Shown piece after piece: positions 1 to 6,552 of a DNA stretch of 11,194 bases (positions are counted from its first letter, which is position 1; every line of letters begins with the position of its first letter). Source of the DNA: Rhodoferax sp. GTDB taxonomy: Bacteria; Pseudomonadota; Gammaproteobacteria; Burkholderiales; Burkholderiaceae_C. The translations under genes were made by a program, and so were the position numbers. The stretch is taken from positions 1 to 11,194 of the forward strand of contig JAIFMR010000051.1 of the NCBI GenBank assembly GCA_020048255.1, read 5' to 3'. A model generated the notes under the pieces. That model made no database searches. It saw only the letters and a list, made by a program, of their open reading frames with translations, and was not told the DNA's origin.

Positions 1-14
1 TAGGAACCGACACC

Positions 15-941
15 ATGGCCTCAAGTTTGCTGATTCTGCTGGACGACATCGCCACCATCCTGGACGATGTCGCCGTGATGTCCAAGGTGGCGGTCAAGAA
101 GACGGCCGGTGTTCTGGGGGATGATTTGGCCCTGAACGCGCAACAGGTCACGGGCGTCAAGGCCGACCGCGAGTTGCCGGTGGTGTGGGCGGTGTGCAAG
201 GGGTCCTTGCTCAACAAAGCCATTTTGGTGCCACTGGCGCTGCTGCTGAGTTCGTTTGCGCCCTGGGCCGTGACGCCTTTGTTGATGGCTGGCGGCCTGT
301 TTTTGTGTTTTGAAGGTTTTGAGAAGGTGGCCCACAAGCTGCTGCACAGCCCAGCGGAGGATGCGGCGCACCACCAGGCCCTGGTGACATCACTGGCTGA
401 TCCTGCGGTGGACCTGGTGGCGCTTGAGAAAGACAAGATCAAGGGCGCGATCCGGACCGACTTCATTTTGTCCACGGAAATCATCGTGATCGCGCTGGGC
501 ATTGTGCAGGGCAGTCCGCTCACGGTACAGGTGGGTGTGTTGTCGGGCATTGCGTTGGCCATGACATTGGGCGTGTATGGCTTGGTGGCCTTGATCGTCA
601 AGCTCGATGACATGGGGCTGTATTTGAGTCAATTGCCGGGCGTTTCTGGCGGGCGGGCGCTGCAGCGCCGCGTGGGGGAACTGATTTTGATCGCTGCCCC
701 GTGGTTGATGAAAACGCTGTCGGTGGTCGGCACGCTGGCCATGTTCCTCGTGGGGGGGGGCATTTTGGCCCACGGCTGGCATGGTGTGGGACTGTGGCTG
801 GAAAGCATCAGTCAGATGGGCGGTGCCATGCTGGCACCGGTGCTGTCTGCGCTGTTCAGCGGCTTGCTGGGCGTGGCAGCGGGTGCGTTGACCTTGGTGG
901 CGGTCAAGGCCTTCGCATCCGTTAAAAACAGACTACTATAA
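15..941 (+). CDS. DUF808/YedI-family inner-membrane protein
   Basis: A 308-residue membrane protein that I recognise as the DUF808 family (E. coli YedI), whose biochemical role is unknown. The N-terminus carries the family hallmark LLDDIATILDDVAVMSKVA (about residues 7-25), then KKTAGVLGDDLALNAQQV (28-45) and ELPVVWAVCKGS (53-64). Hydrophobic segments lie at roughly 66-100, 150-165, 170-196, 225-252 and 272-300, so it should be polytopic. KDKIKGAIRTDFILSTEI (139-156) and APWLMKTLSVVGTLAMFLVG (228-247) also match my memory of YedI almost residue for residue. Length is normal for the family. The ATG is preceded by AGGAA at suitable spacing. It converges with the SRPBCC gene and is followed by a hairpin. 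Family assignment is sure; no function is claimed. Confidence 0.93.
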   Translation: MASSLLILLDDIATILDDVAVMSKVAVKKTAGVLGDDLALNAQQVTGVKADRELPVVWAVCKGSLLNKAILVPLALLLSSFAPWAVTPLLMAGGLFLCFEGFEKVAHKLLHSPAEDAAHHQALVTSLADPAVDLVALEKDKIKGAIRTDFILSTEIIVIALGIVQGSPLTVQVGVLSGIALAMTLGVYGLVALIVKLDDMGLYLSQLPGVSGGRALQRRVGELILIAAPWLMKTLSVVGTLAMFLVGGGILAHGWHGVGLWLESISQMGGAMLAPVLSALFSGLLGVAAGALTLVAVKAFASVKNRLL

Positions 942-954
942 GAAAAAGGCCGCT

Positions 955-991
955 AGCCCTTATGTTGTAAGGGCTGAGTGCTCTTTTTTTT
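955..991. terminator. Probable intrinsic terminator between convergent genes
   Basis: A perfect 8-bp stem, AGCCCTTA (955-962) with TAAGGGCT (968-975), closes a 5-base loop. On the plus strand it is followed, after GAGTGCTC, by eight T (984-991). The 8-base gap between stem and T-tract is longer than ideal. On the minus strand the same stem is followed by a run of five T (A at 943-947), so it may also help end the minus-strand SRPBCC transcript. It lies exactly between two convergent genes, where a shared terminator is expected. Confidence 0.6.
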
Positions 992-1020
992 GTATATTGA
1001 ATGCGGTGACAGTGCGGCTG

Positions 1021-1491
1021 TCAGGCTTCGCCACCAAAGTGCTGGGTCAGGTTGTCCAAGTATTGCTCGATCATCTTTTCAAATTCGGCTTCAACCACGG
1101 GCGCCACCACCATTTTCATCAAGCCAGGTAGCGGCAGGGACAACTCCCCCTTGGAGGCAAAGGTCAGGTGGGTCGACTTTTTCTTGTCCACAATCTTCCA
1201 ACTGCCCGACACCAGCGCATTGCCTTCGCCGTCAATCGGCGTCCAGATCACCGAGCCCTTGGTTTTGTTGGAAACATAGTTGCAGGCGTAAATGGTTTGC
1301 AGGTTGATTTGTGCCAAGCCGATTTTTTGCATTTCCCAGCGGTAACTGCCGCCACCCAGGTCGACCAGCTTGTCGACCTTGGGGAAAAAACTGGCGGACT
1401 TGGGCACGTTAGACAAGGTGTCAAACACGGTCTGAAAGTCGGCCTTGACAGCCAGTTCGTAGCCTAAATCGATGTTTACTTTGATCGCCAT
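1021..1491 (-). CDS. SRPBCC-fold (polyketide cyclase/CoxG-like) protein
   Basis: A 156-residue soluble protein with the layout of the SRPBCC/START-like superfamily: an N-terminal strand (residues 5-15), a helical stretch with VFDTLSNVPKSASFFPKV (22-39), repeated beta strands through the middle (SYRWEMQKIG 49-58, VIWTPI 81-86, SGSWKIV 95-101, HLTFASKGEL 108-117) and a long C-terminal amphipathic helix (about 122-152). This fold makes a hydrophobic cavity for small ligands, but which ligand is not readable here. CoxG-like, cyclase-like and ribosome-associated Aha/RatA-like members share it. There is no signal peptide, so it is likely cytoplasmic. The start ATG has GAGG about nine bases upstream. 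It is transcribed alone, divergent from dusC, from a promoter with a perfect -35 box. Confidence 0.8.
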   Translation of the reverse strand: MAIKVNIDLGYELAVKADFQTVFDTLSNVPKSASFFPKVDKLVDLGGGSYRWEMQKIGLAQINLQTIYACNYVSNKTKGSVIWTPIDGEGNALVSGSWKIVDKKKSTHLTFASKGELSLPLPGLMKMVVAPVVEAEFEKMIEQYLDNLTQHFGGEA

Positions 1492-1533
1492 GGGTGTGCC
1501 TCAATGCGGGAATGGTTGTTGAAATGACTCGCT

Positions 1534-1562
1534 AATGTAAGCAGCCCATGACATCCTGTCAA
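1534..1562 (-). promoter_or_regulatory. Sigma-70 promoter for the SRPBCC gene
   Basis: Read on the minus strand, TTGACA (1557-1562, a perfect -35 consensus) is followed by a 17-base spacer and TACATT (1534-1539, four of six for -10). Transcription would start near 1527, giving a leader of about 36 bases before the ATG at 1491. It lies within the divergent gap upstream of dusC. The match in sequence and spacing is good, though not tested. Confidence 0.65.
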
Positions 1563-1639
1563 AAATCAGAGCGAGTTGGCGAATGCTGGTCGCCCCGTCA
1601 GGTGGCCATCACCGATATTGCAGCCACAATACCCGCCCA

Positions 1640-2653
1640 ATGACGCCATTGCCCCCCACAACTTTGTTACTGGCCCCGATGGAGGGACTGCTGGACTTCA
1701 CTTTGCGCGACATTTTGACGCGGGTGGGCGGCGTGGATCGCTGTGTGTCCGAGTTCATCCGCATCACCGACACCTTGCTGCCGGCGCGCGTGTTCACCCG
1801 CCTGGTCCCTGAGTTATTGCGTGGCTGCAAGACGGCCGCGGGTGTGCCGGTGCGCCCGCAACTGCTGGGGTCCGACCCGGTTTGCCTGGCCGAGAACGCC
1901 GCCCGCCTGACCGAGTTGGGGCCGGACGGCATTGATTTGAACTTTGGTTGCCCGGCGCGGGTGGTGAACCGCCATGGTGGCGGTGCGGCCTTGCTGGACG
2001 AGCCTGAACTGCTGTTCAAAATCGTGTCCCAGGTGCGTCGGGCGGTGCCTGCGCATTTGCCGGTGTCCGCCAAGATGAGGTTGGGTCTGAACGATGACAC
2101 CCGAGCCGAGGAGTGTGCCCTGGCGATTGAGGCTGGGGGTGCCAGTGAACTGGTGGTGCACGCCCGCACCAAGGCCGATGGCTATCGCCCACCAGCCTAC
2201 TGGGAGCGCGTGGGTGACGTCCGGCAAGTGGTGCGCCTGCCGGTGGTTGCCAATGGCGAGATCTGGACGGTGGCCGATGCACTGGCCTGCCGCGCGGCCA
2301 GTGGTTGCAGTGCCTTGATGCTGGGGCGCGGCATGGTGGCCCACCCGGGTTTGGCACTGGCTATTTTGGCCCGGGATGCAGAGACTTCTGGCCAAGTGAC
2401 GCTGCCCAGCGGAGTGCCAGTACCCGAGCCGGTGCTGACCTGGGCTGGCTTGCTGCCCCTGATCGCTGATTTTTGGCAGATGGTGTGTGCGGATTTACCG
2501 GTGGGGCAGCAAACTGGGCGGCTCAAGCAGTGGTTGAATCTGTTGCGACGCTGTTACCCAGAAGCCCAGCTCGCCTTTGAGGCGGTGCGGCGTTTTCACC
2601 ACCCGGCAGACGTCCAGCGATGGCTGGTATTGCAAGGCCTTGGGCTTGAATAA
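1640..2653 (+). CDS. dusC: tRNA-dihydrouridine(16) synthase DusC
   Basis: A flavin-dependent enzyme that reduces uridine to dihydrouridine in the tRNA D-loop (position 16 for the DusC subgroup). With the ATG at 1640 it is 337 residues, close to E. coli DusC (about 315). Visible motifs are LLLAPMEGLLDFTLRDIL near the N-terminus (FMN-binding start of the TIM barrel), ENAARLTELGPDGIDLNFGC with catalytic Cys104 in FGCP, the glycine-rich HGGGAALL, SAKMRLGLND, LVVHARTKADGY, PVVANGEIW and LMLGRGMVAHP, then a C-terminal helical tRNA-binding domain. The DusC-type wording FIRITDTLLPARVF separates it from DusA and DusB. An in-frame ATG at 1583 would add 19 residues (starting MLVAPSGGHH) that do not fit the family, so I prefer 1640, although no good Shine-Dalgarno is present at either start. 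clpS follows 63 bases later on the same strand. Confidence 0.92.
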   Translation: MTPLPPTTLLLAPMEGLLDFTLRDILTRVGGVDRCVSEFIRITDTLLPARVFTRLVPELLRGCKTAAGVPVRPQLLGSDPVCLAENAARLTELGPDGIDLNFGCPARVVNRHGGGAALLDEPELLFKIVSQVRRAVPAHLPVSAKMRLGLNDDTRAEECALAIEAGGASELVVHARTKADGYRPPAYWERVGDVRQVVRLPVVANGEIWTVADALACRAASGCSALMLGRGMVAHPGLALAILARDAETSGQVTLPSGVPVPEPVLTWAGLLPLIADFWQMVCADLPVGQQTGRLKQWLNLLRRCYPEAQLAFEAVRRFHHPADVQRWLVLQGLGLE

Positions 2654-2716
2654 GGTCGACTTGGCACCATGTCACCTCAGCGGGTAAGCACTTGGCCGGA
2701 TCGATAGAATGAAAAC

Positions 2717-3079
2717 ATGAGTACAAAACCTCCCAAAATCATTCCGCAACGCCCGGTGAAGCCTGAAGAAAATGACTCTGATGGCACGGTGGTGCTGGAG
2801 CGGCGTACGCTGAAGACGCGTCCACCCAAGCTGTATCAGGTGTTGATGCTCAACGATGACTACACACCGATGGAGTTCGTGGTGATCGTCATTCAGGAGT
2901 ATTTTGGCAAGGACCTGGAGACCGCCACACAGATCATGCTGAAGATTCACCTGGATGGCCGGGGCGTGTGTGGTGTGTATTCGCGCGATGTGGCCGCCAC
3001 CAAGGTGAATCAGGTGTTGGATGCGGCCCACAAGGCGGGGCATCCCTTGCAGTGTGTTTCTGAGCCGGTAGAGTCTTGA
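2717..3079 (+). CDS. clpS: ATP-dependent Clp protease adaptor ClpS
   Basis: ClpS binds proteins with bulky hydrophobic N-terminal residues (N-degrons) and hands them to ClpA for unfolding and degradation by ClpP. It also modulates ClpA substrate choice. The 120-residue product has a flexible, charged N-terminal tail (about residues 1-37), needed in known ClpS proteins for delivery, followed by the conserved core. LYQVLMLNDDYTPMEFV (39-55) contains the N-degron pocket residues Asn46, Asp47, Asp48 and Met52. TQIMLKIH (71-78) ends in the pocket His78, and GVCGVYSRDVAATKV (83-97) follows. All these match E. coli ClpS in order. clpA starts 81 bases downstream, the classic pairing. There is almost no Shine-Dalgarno before the ATG (see findings). 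Confidence 0.96.
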   Translation: MSTKPPKIIPQRPVKPEENDSDGTVVLERRTLKTRPPKLYQVLMLNDDYTPMEFVVIVIQEYFGKDLETATQIMLKIHLDGRGVCGVYSRDVAATKVNQVLDAAHKAGHPLQCVSEPVES

Positions 3080-3160
3080 AAAACTGAATCCTTTCTCGCA
3101 CATCCTGATTTCAATTCAGATTACAGTTAACGCTTGAAACAAAGCTATTAAAGGAACCCC

Positions 3161-5488
3161 ATGATTGCCCAAGAATTGGAAGTCAGTCTTCATATGGCGT
3201 TTGTTGAGGCGCGCCAGCAGCGCCATGAGTTCATCACGGTGGAGCACTTGCTGCTGGCCTTGCTGGACAACCCCAGTGCGGCTGAAGTGCTCAGGGCCTG
3301 TTCGGCCAACATTGATGACCTGCGCAAGTCATTGGTCACCTTCATCAAGGACAACACACCGCAAGTGGCCGGCACAGACGATGTGGACACCCAGCCCACG
3401 CTGGGTTTTCAGCGCGTGATTCAACGTGCCATCATGCATGTGCAATCCACCGGCAGCGGCAAAAAAGAAGTCACTGGCGCCAATGTTCTGGTGGCAATTT
3501 TTGGCGAGAAAGACTCGCACGCTGTTTATTACCTCCATCAGCAAGGGGTCACGCGGCTGGATGTGGTTAACTTTATTGCCCACGGTATCAAAAAGAGTGA
3601 TCCGCCGGAGCCGGTCAAATCGAGCGAAAGCCCGGCTGAAGAGCAAGACGCTTCTGCTGAGCGTGGTGAGAAGGCGTCACCCTTGGAGCAGTACACCCAG
3701 AACCTCAACCAATTGGCCAAGGACGGCAAGATTGACCCGTTGATTGGCCGCGAGTACGAGGTGGAGCGGGTGATCCAGATCCTGTGCCGCCGCCGCAAAA
3801 ACAACCCGCTGCTGGTGGGTGAAGCTGGCGTGGGCAAGACCGCCATTGCCGAGGGCTTGGCTTGGCGCATCACGCAAAAGGACGTGCCTGAAATTCTGGC
3901 GGATTCGCTGGTGTATTCGCTCGACATGGGCGCCTTGCTGGCCGGCACCAAATACCGTGGCGATTTTGAGCAACGCCTCAAGGGTGTTTTGAAGTCGCTC
4001 AAGGACAAGCCCAACACGATTTTGTTCATTGACGAAATTCACACGTTGATTGGGGCAGGCGCGGCTTCTGGCGGGACGCTCGATGCGTCCAATTTGCTTA
4101 AGCCCGCACTTAGCTCGGGCGCCCTCAAGTGCATCGGTGCCACCACCTTCACGGAATACCGGGGGATTTTTGAGAAAGACGCCGCGCTGTCACGCCGCTT
4201 TCAGAAGGTGGATGTGGTCGAGCCCACTGTTGAGCAGACAGTGGAAATTCTCAAAGGCCTCAAGTCCCGCTTTGAAGAACACCACGGCGTCAAGTACGCT
4301 TTGGCTGCCTTGCAAGCGGCGGCAGAGTTGAGCGCCAAGTACATCAATGACCGGCACTTGCCAGACAAGGCCATCGATGTGATCGACGAGGCCGGTGCGG
4401 CGCAGCGGATTTTGCCTCCATCCAAGCGCAAAAAAATCATCACCAAGGCCGAGGTGGAAGACATTGTCGCCAAGATCGCCCGCATTCCGCCTGCCAATGT
4501 GTCCAACGACGATCGCGGCAAGCTGAAAACGCTGGAGCGTGACCTGAAAAACGTGGTGTTTGGTCAGGACAAGGCGCTTGACATGCTGGCCTCCAGCGTG
4601 AAGATGGCGCGTTCGGGCTTGGGCAAGGGCGACAAGCCCATTGGTGCTTTCCTGTTCAGCGGGCCAACCGGTGTGGGCAAGACGGAAGCGGCCAAGCAAC
4701 TAGCCTACATCATGGGCATTGAGCTGATTCGCTTTGACATGAGCGAGTACATGGAGCAGCACGCTGTCAGCCGTCTGATTGGTGCACCCCCCGGCTACGT
4801 GGGGTTTGACCAAGGCGGCCTGTTGACCGAAGCCATTACCAAAAAGCCGCACTGTGTGTTGCTGCTGGATGAGATCGAGAAGGCGCACCCGGCGATTTTC
4901 AATGTGCTGCTGCAGGTGATGGACCATGGGACCCTGACGGACAACAACGGGCGCAAATCGGATTTTCGCAATGTCATCATTGTGATGACCACCAACGCTG
5001 GCGCTGAGACGATGAACAAGGCCAGCATCGGGTTCACCAACCCGCGCGAGTCGGGTGACGAGATGGCCGACATCAAGCGTATGTTCACGCCTGAGTTCAG
5101 AAACCGTCTTGATGCCATCGTGAGCTTCAAGGCGCTCGATGAAAACATCATCCTGCGTGTGGTCGACAAATTCTTGCTGCAGCTCGAAGCCCAGTTGGCA
5201 GACAAGAAGGTGGAGGTGACCTTTACCGACAAGTTGCGCAAGCATCTGGCCAAAAAAGGCTTCGATCCGCTGATGGGCGCACGCCCGATGCAGCGTTTGA
5301 TTCAGGACACGATTCGTCGAGCGCTTGCCGACGAGCTGCTGTTTGGCAGGCTAATTGATGGTGGCCGTCTTACGGTGGACCTGGACGACAAGGATGAAAG
5401 CAAGACCGAGGTACTGCTGGATATTTCTCCGCTGCCGAAAAAGGAAGGCAAGTCCAAGCCCGAGGCACAGGAAGCCACGATGAACTAA
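3161..5488 (+). CDS. clpA: ATP-dependent Clp protease ATP-binding subunit ClpA
   Basis: A AAA+ unfoldase that forms a hexamer, unfolds substrates including those delivered by ClpS, and threads them into the ClpP peptidase. The 775 residues are slightly longer than the E. coli protein (758). Order: N-domain with two Clp-N repeats (about 1-145, the ClpS-binding part), a charged linker (about 148-175), first AAA+ module with Walker A GEAGVGKT (220-227) and Walker B with Asp291-Glu292, then the second module with Walker A GPTGVGKT (501-508) and Walker B with Asp570-Glu571. The ClpP-docking loop tripeptide is Ile623-Gly624-Phe625, where E. coli has IGL. The pore-loop region KYRGDFEQRLKG is intact. 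The C-terminal tail is lysine- and glutamate-rich and probably disordered. The ATG has AAGGAA at good spacing. No defect is seen. Confidence 0.97.
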   Translation: MIAQELEVSLHMAFVEARQQRHEFITVEHLLLALLDNPSAAEVLRACSANIDDLRKSLVTFIKDNTPQVAGTDDVDTQPTLGFQRVIQRAIMHVQSTGSGKKEVTGANVLVAIFGEKDSHAVYYLHQQGVTRLDVVNFIAHGIKKSDPPEPVKSSESPAEEQDASAERGEKASPLEQYTQNLNQLAKDGKIDPLIGREYEVERVIQILCRRRKNNPLLVGEAGVGKTAIAEGLAWRITQKDVPEILADSLVYSLDMGALLAGTKYRGDFEQRLKGVLKSLKDKPNTILFIDEIHTLIGAGAASGGTLDASNLLKPALSSGALKCIGATTFTEYRGIFEKDAALSRRFQKVDVVEPTVEQTVEILKGLKSRFEEHHGVKYALAALQAAAELSAKYINDRHLPDKAIDVIDEAGAAQRILPPSKRKKIITKAEVEDIVAKIARIPPANVSNDDRGKLKTLERDLKNVVFGQDKALDMLASSVKMARSGLGKGDKPIGAFLFSGPTGVGKTEAAKQLAYIMGIELIRFDMSEYMEQHAVSRLIGAPPGYVGFDQGGLLTEAITKKPHCVLLLDEIEKAHPAIFNVLLQVMDHGTLTDNNGRKSDFRNVIIVMTTNAGAETMNKASIGFTNPRESGDEMADIKRMFTPEFRNRLDAIVSFKALDENIILRVVDKFLLQLEAQLADKKVEVTFTDKLRKHLAKKGFDPLMGARPMQRLIQDTIRRALADELLFGRLIDGGRLTVDLDDKDESKTEVLLDISPLPKKEGKSKPEAQEATMN

Positions 5489-5509
5489 AGGACAGTCAGG
5501 GTGAAAAAA

Positions 5510-5535
5510 AAGGGTTGATCTTGCGATCAACCCTT
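5510..5535 (-). terminator. Strong intrinsic terminator of the phasin transcript
   Basis: A perfect 11-bp stem (5510-5520 with 5525-5535) closes a 4-base loop. Read on the minus strand it is followed at once by eight T (A at 5504-5511 on the plus strand, the first two overlapping the stem foot). This is a textbook rho-independent terminator for transcription coming from the phasin gene on the right. On the plus strand the stem is followed by only TTAA, so it would terminate clpA poorly, though the stem may protect the clpA mRNA end. Confidence 0.85.
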
Positions 5536-5704
5536 AAGGGATCCCTGAACCTGAAGGTTACGAAAGGACCCGAGGAGACAACTGGCAGAAACTCAAAGTT
5601 TCAAAATTCGGACTTAGCCAAGTATCTCAGGGTTTCCCCTTAATCTCCAAAGACATGTGGCTAAATTTTTGATGTTTAGCTGATGCTAAACATATGGGGT
5701 TCGA
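5536..5704 (-). other. Structured 3' untranslated region of the phasin mRNA
   Basis: There are 169 bases between the phasin stop codon and its terminator, with no credible coding sequence. Read from the stop, it holds a perfect 9-bp hairpin ATGTTTAGC/GCTAAACAT (5672-5693, 4-base loop), a 6-bp hairpin GAAACT/AGTTTC (5588-5602), a 4-bp hairpin AACC/GGTT (5548-5559) and the palindrome AGGGATCCCT (5537-5546), then the terminator. GCTAAA at 5660-5665 can compete with the first stem by pairing with TTTAGC at 5675-5680. The role is unknown; a 3'-UTR-derived small RNA or mRNA stability elements are possible. Confidence 0.45.
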
Positions 5705-6250
5705 CTACCGCTTTTTCGAAGCTGGTTTAGCGGTGCTGGTCGCGGTGTTGGCCACAGCATTGAAATTGGCTTCGGCCACTTCGGTAGCTTGCTTCACAGC
5801 CTTTTGCACAGATTCCAGCGCATTGTTGGCAGCTGCCACAGCGCTTTTCATCACAGCCACAGCAGTTTCAGAGCCTGCGGGTGCGTTTTTGGCAGCAGAG
5901 TCAATCATGCCGGTGAATTTTTGCTGGGCTTCAGCAGCCTGGCTTTCCATGGCTTTGGTGAACTCGCTGGAGGTGCCGGTAGCGATTTCATACAGGTGAC
6001 GGCTGTAGGCGGCTGTTTTTTCAGCCAGGGGCTGAAGCAAACCAGATTGCAGGGCCAAAAGCTCTTGGGCATCCTTTACGCTCAGCATGGCCTTGGCGTT
6101 TTCGCCAGACTCGGCCAAAGCGGCTTTGGATGCGCTCATGTTCAATTCAACAATCTTCTCGACACCTTCAAAGGCTTTGGCGGTGAGGCCCAGCAGGGTT
6201 TCGACGTTGGCTTTTTGTGCGGCTAAAACTTGTTCTACGGTCATCATCAT
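5705..6250 (-). CDS. phaP: Phasin family protein (PhaP-type)
   Basis: Phasins coat intracellular polyhydroxyalkanoate granules, limiting coalescence and influencing granule size. This product is 181 residues, alanine-rich and almost wholly helical, with no signal peptide or membrane segment, as expected for the TIGR01841-type phasins of Burkholderiales. The N-terminus TVEQVLAAQKANVETLLGLT (4-23), the middle KDAQELLALQSGLLQPLAEK (59-78) and SRHLYEIATGTSSEFTKAME (83-102) are typical. The C-terminus ends in an alanine/lysine tail (KPASKKR). Three consecutive ATG codons (6242-6250) begin the frame, and GGAG lies 5, 8 and 11 bases upstream of the first, second and third. The second or third start may be the one used, which would shorten the protein by one or two residues. 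The gene is monocistronic and has a promoter with operator-like palindromes. No PHA synthase is in the window. Confidence 0.92.
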   Translation of the reverse strand: MMMTVEQVLAAQKANVETLLGLTAKAFEGVEKIVELNMSASKAALAESGENAKAMLSVKDAQELLALQSGLLQPLAEKTAAYSRHLYEIATGTSSEFTKAMESQAAEAQQKFTGMIDSAAKNAPAGSETAVAVMKSAVAAANNALESVQKAVKQATEVAEANFNAVANTATSTAKPASKKR

Positions 6251-6309
6251 GGTCTCTCCATAAGTTAAATTAAAAGTGTCTGCGCCGTACCTGAGTGGCT
6301 TCTCAGAAG

Positions 6310-6326
6310 ATGTTGCAGTGCAGCAT
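6310..6326. promoter_or_regulatory. Operator-like palindrome O2 at the phasin start site
   Basis: ATGTTGC-AGT-GCAGCAT is a 17-base inverted repeat with one mismatched pair. Its core TGTTGC-N3-GCAGCA is nearly the same as the palindrome at 6368-6386. It covers approximately +1 to +17 of the predicted phasin transcript, where a bound repressor would block initiation. In PHB-forming bacteria phasin genes are controlled by the repressor PhaR, which binds TGC/GCA-rich sites, so PhaR is the natural candidate. That identification is inference. Confidence 0.55.
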
Positions 6327-6333
6327 GGTTTGA

Positions 6334-6361
6334 ATTATAGGGAGAACTTTGCCTTATGCAA
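6334..6361 (-). promoter_or_regulatory. Sigma-70 promoter of the phasin gene
   Basis: On the minus strand TATAAT (6334-6339), a perfect -10, lies 16 bases downstream of TTGCAT (6356-6361), a weak -35 with three of six matches. The predicted start is near 6327, giving a leader of about 77 bases. A strong -10 between two palindromes fits a highly expressed gene under repressor control. Confidence 0.65.
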
Positions 6362-6367
6362 GTATTT

Positions 6368-6386
6368 TTTGTTGCATCGCAACAAA
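6368..6386. promoter_or_regulatory. Operator-like palindrome O1 upstream of the phasin -35
   Basis: TTTGTTGC-ATC-GCAACAAA is a perfect inverted repeat with 8-base arms and a 3-base centre, located just upstream of the phasin -35 box (about -41 to -59). Its core TGTTGC-N3-GCAACA is shared with O2 at 6310-6326, and the two centres are 59 bases apart. The flanking arrangement suggests cooperative binding of one regulator, probably PhaR. Confidence 0.6.
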
Positions 6387-6552
6387 TTAGGATCATTTGC
6401 CTAAAACCAACACTTGGAACGCCATGGTCGCCCGCAGCAATTGTGCGTGGAAGGCTGTGACACCCGTCAATTGATGTGTTGTCCGGCGTCATCATCCAAA
6501 ATCGCCAACAATCTATTCCGACAACGCAAGCAAAACTAAAAAGGAGACCGCC

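Larger units (their letters stand above)
6251..6552. other. Divergent regulatory region between phasin and lldE
   Basis: This is a 302-base gap between divergently transcribed genes. The left half carries the phasin leader (about 75 bases), its promoter and two palindromes, listed separately. The right half (about 6390-6540) should contain the lldEGF promoter, but I see no convincing -35/-10 pair and no recognisable LldR/LutR operator there. Only the Shine-Dalgarno AAGGAG (6541-6546) is clear. CAATTG occurs twice (6438 and 6469 region), of unknown meaning. No small gene is evident. Confidence 0.6.

Noticed and set aside
1583..1639. Upstream extension of dusC by 19 codons
   Set aside because: The added residues do not resemble DusC, whose proteins begin shortly before the LLAPMEG motif. 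Start at 1640 preferred, although neither start has a strong Shine-Dalgarno.
2672..3103. Minus-strand open frame of 143 codons opposite clpS
   Set aside because: It is fully antisense to a certain gene, has no family resemblance, and is typical of GC-rich shadow frames.
3133..3162. Heat-shock (sigma-32)-like pair CTTGAA and CCCCAT before clpA
   Set aside because: The -10-like CCCCAT overlaps the clpA start codon, so transcription would begin inside the coding sequence, and the spacer is on the long side. Likely coincidence, since a good Shine-Dalgarno and ATG lie there.
5694..5999. Plus-strand open frame of 101 codons opposite phasin
   Set aside because: It is antisense to the phasin coding sequence, has an alanine-rich shadow composition and has no ribosome binding site.
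6390..6540. Promoter and LldR-type operator for lldEGF
   Set aside because: TTGATG and TTGTCC were tried as -35 boxes but no acceptable -10 falls at proper spacing, and no clear operator palindrome is present. No call made.
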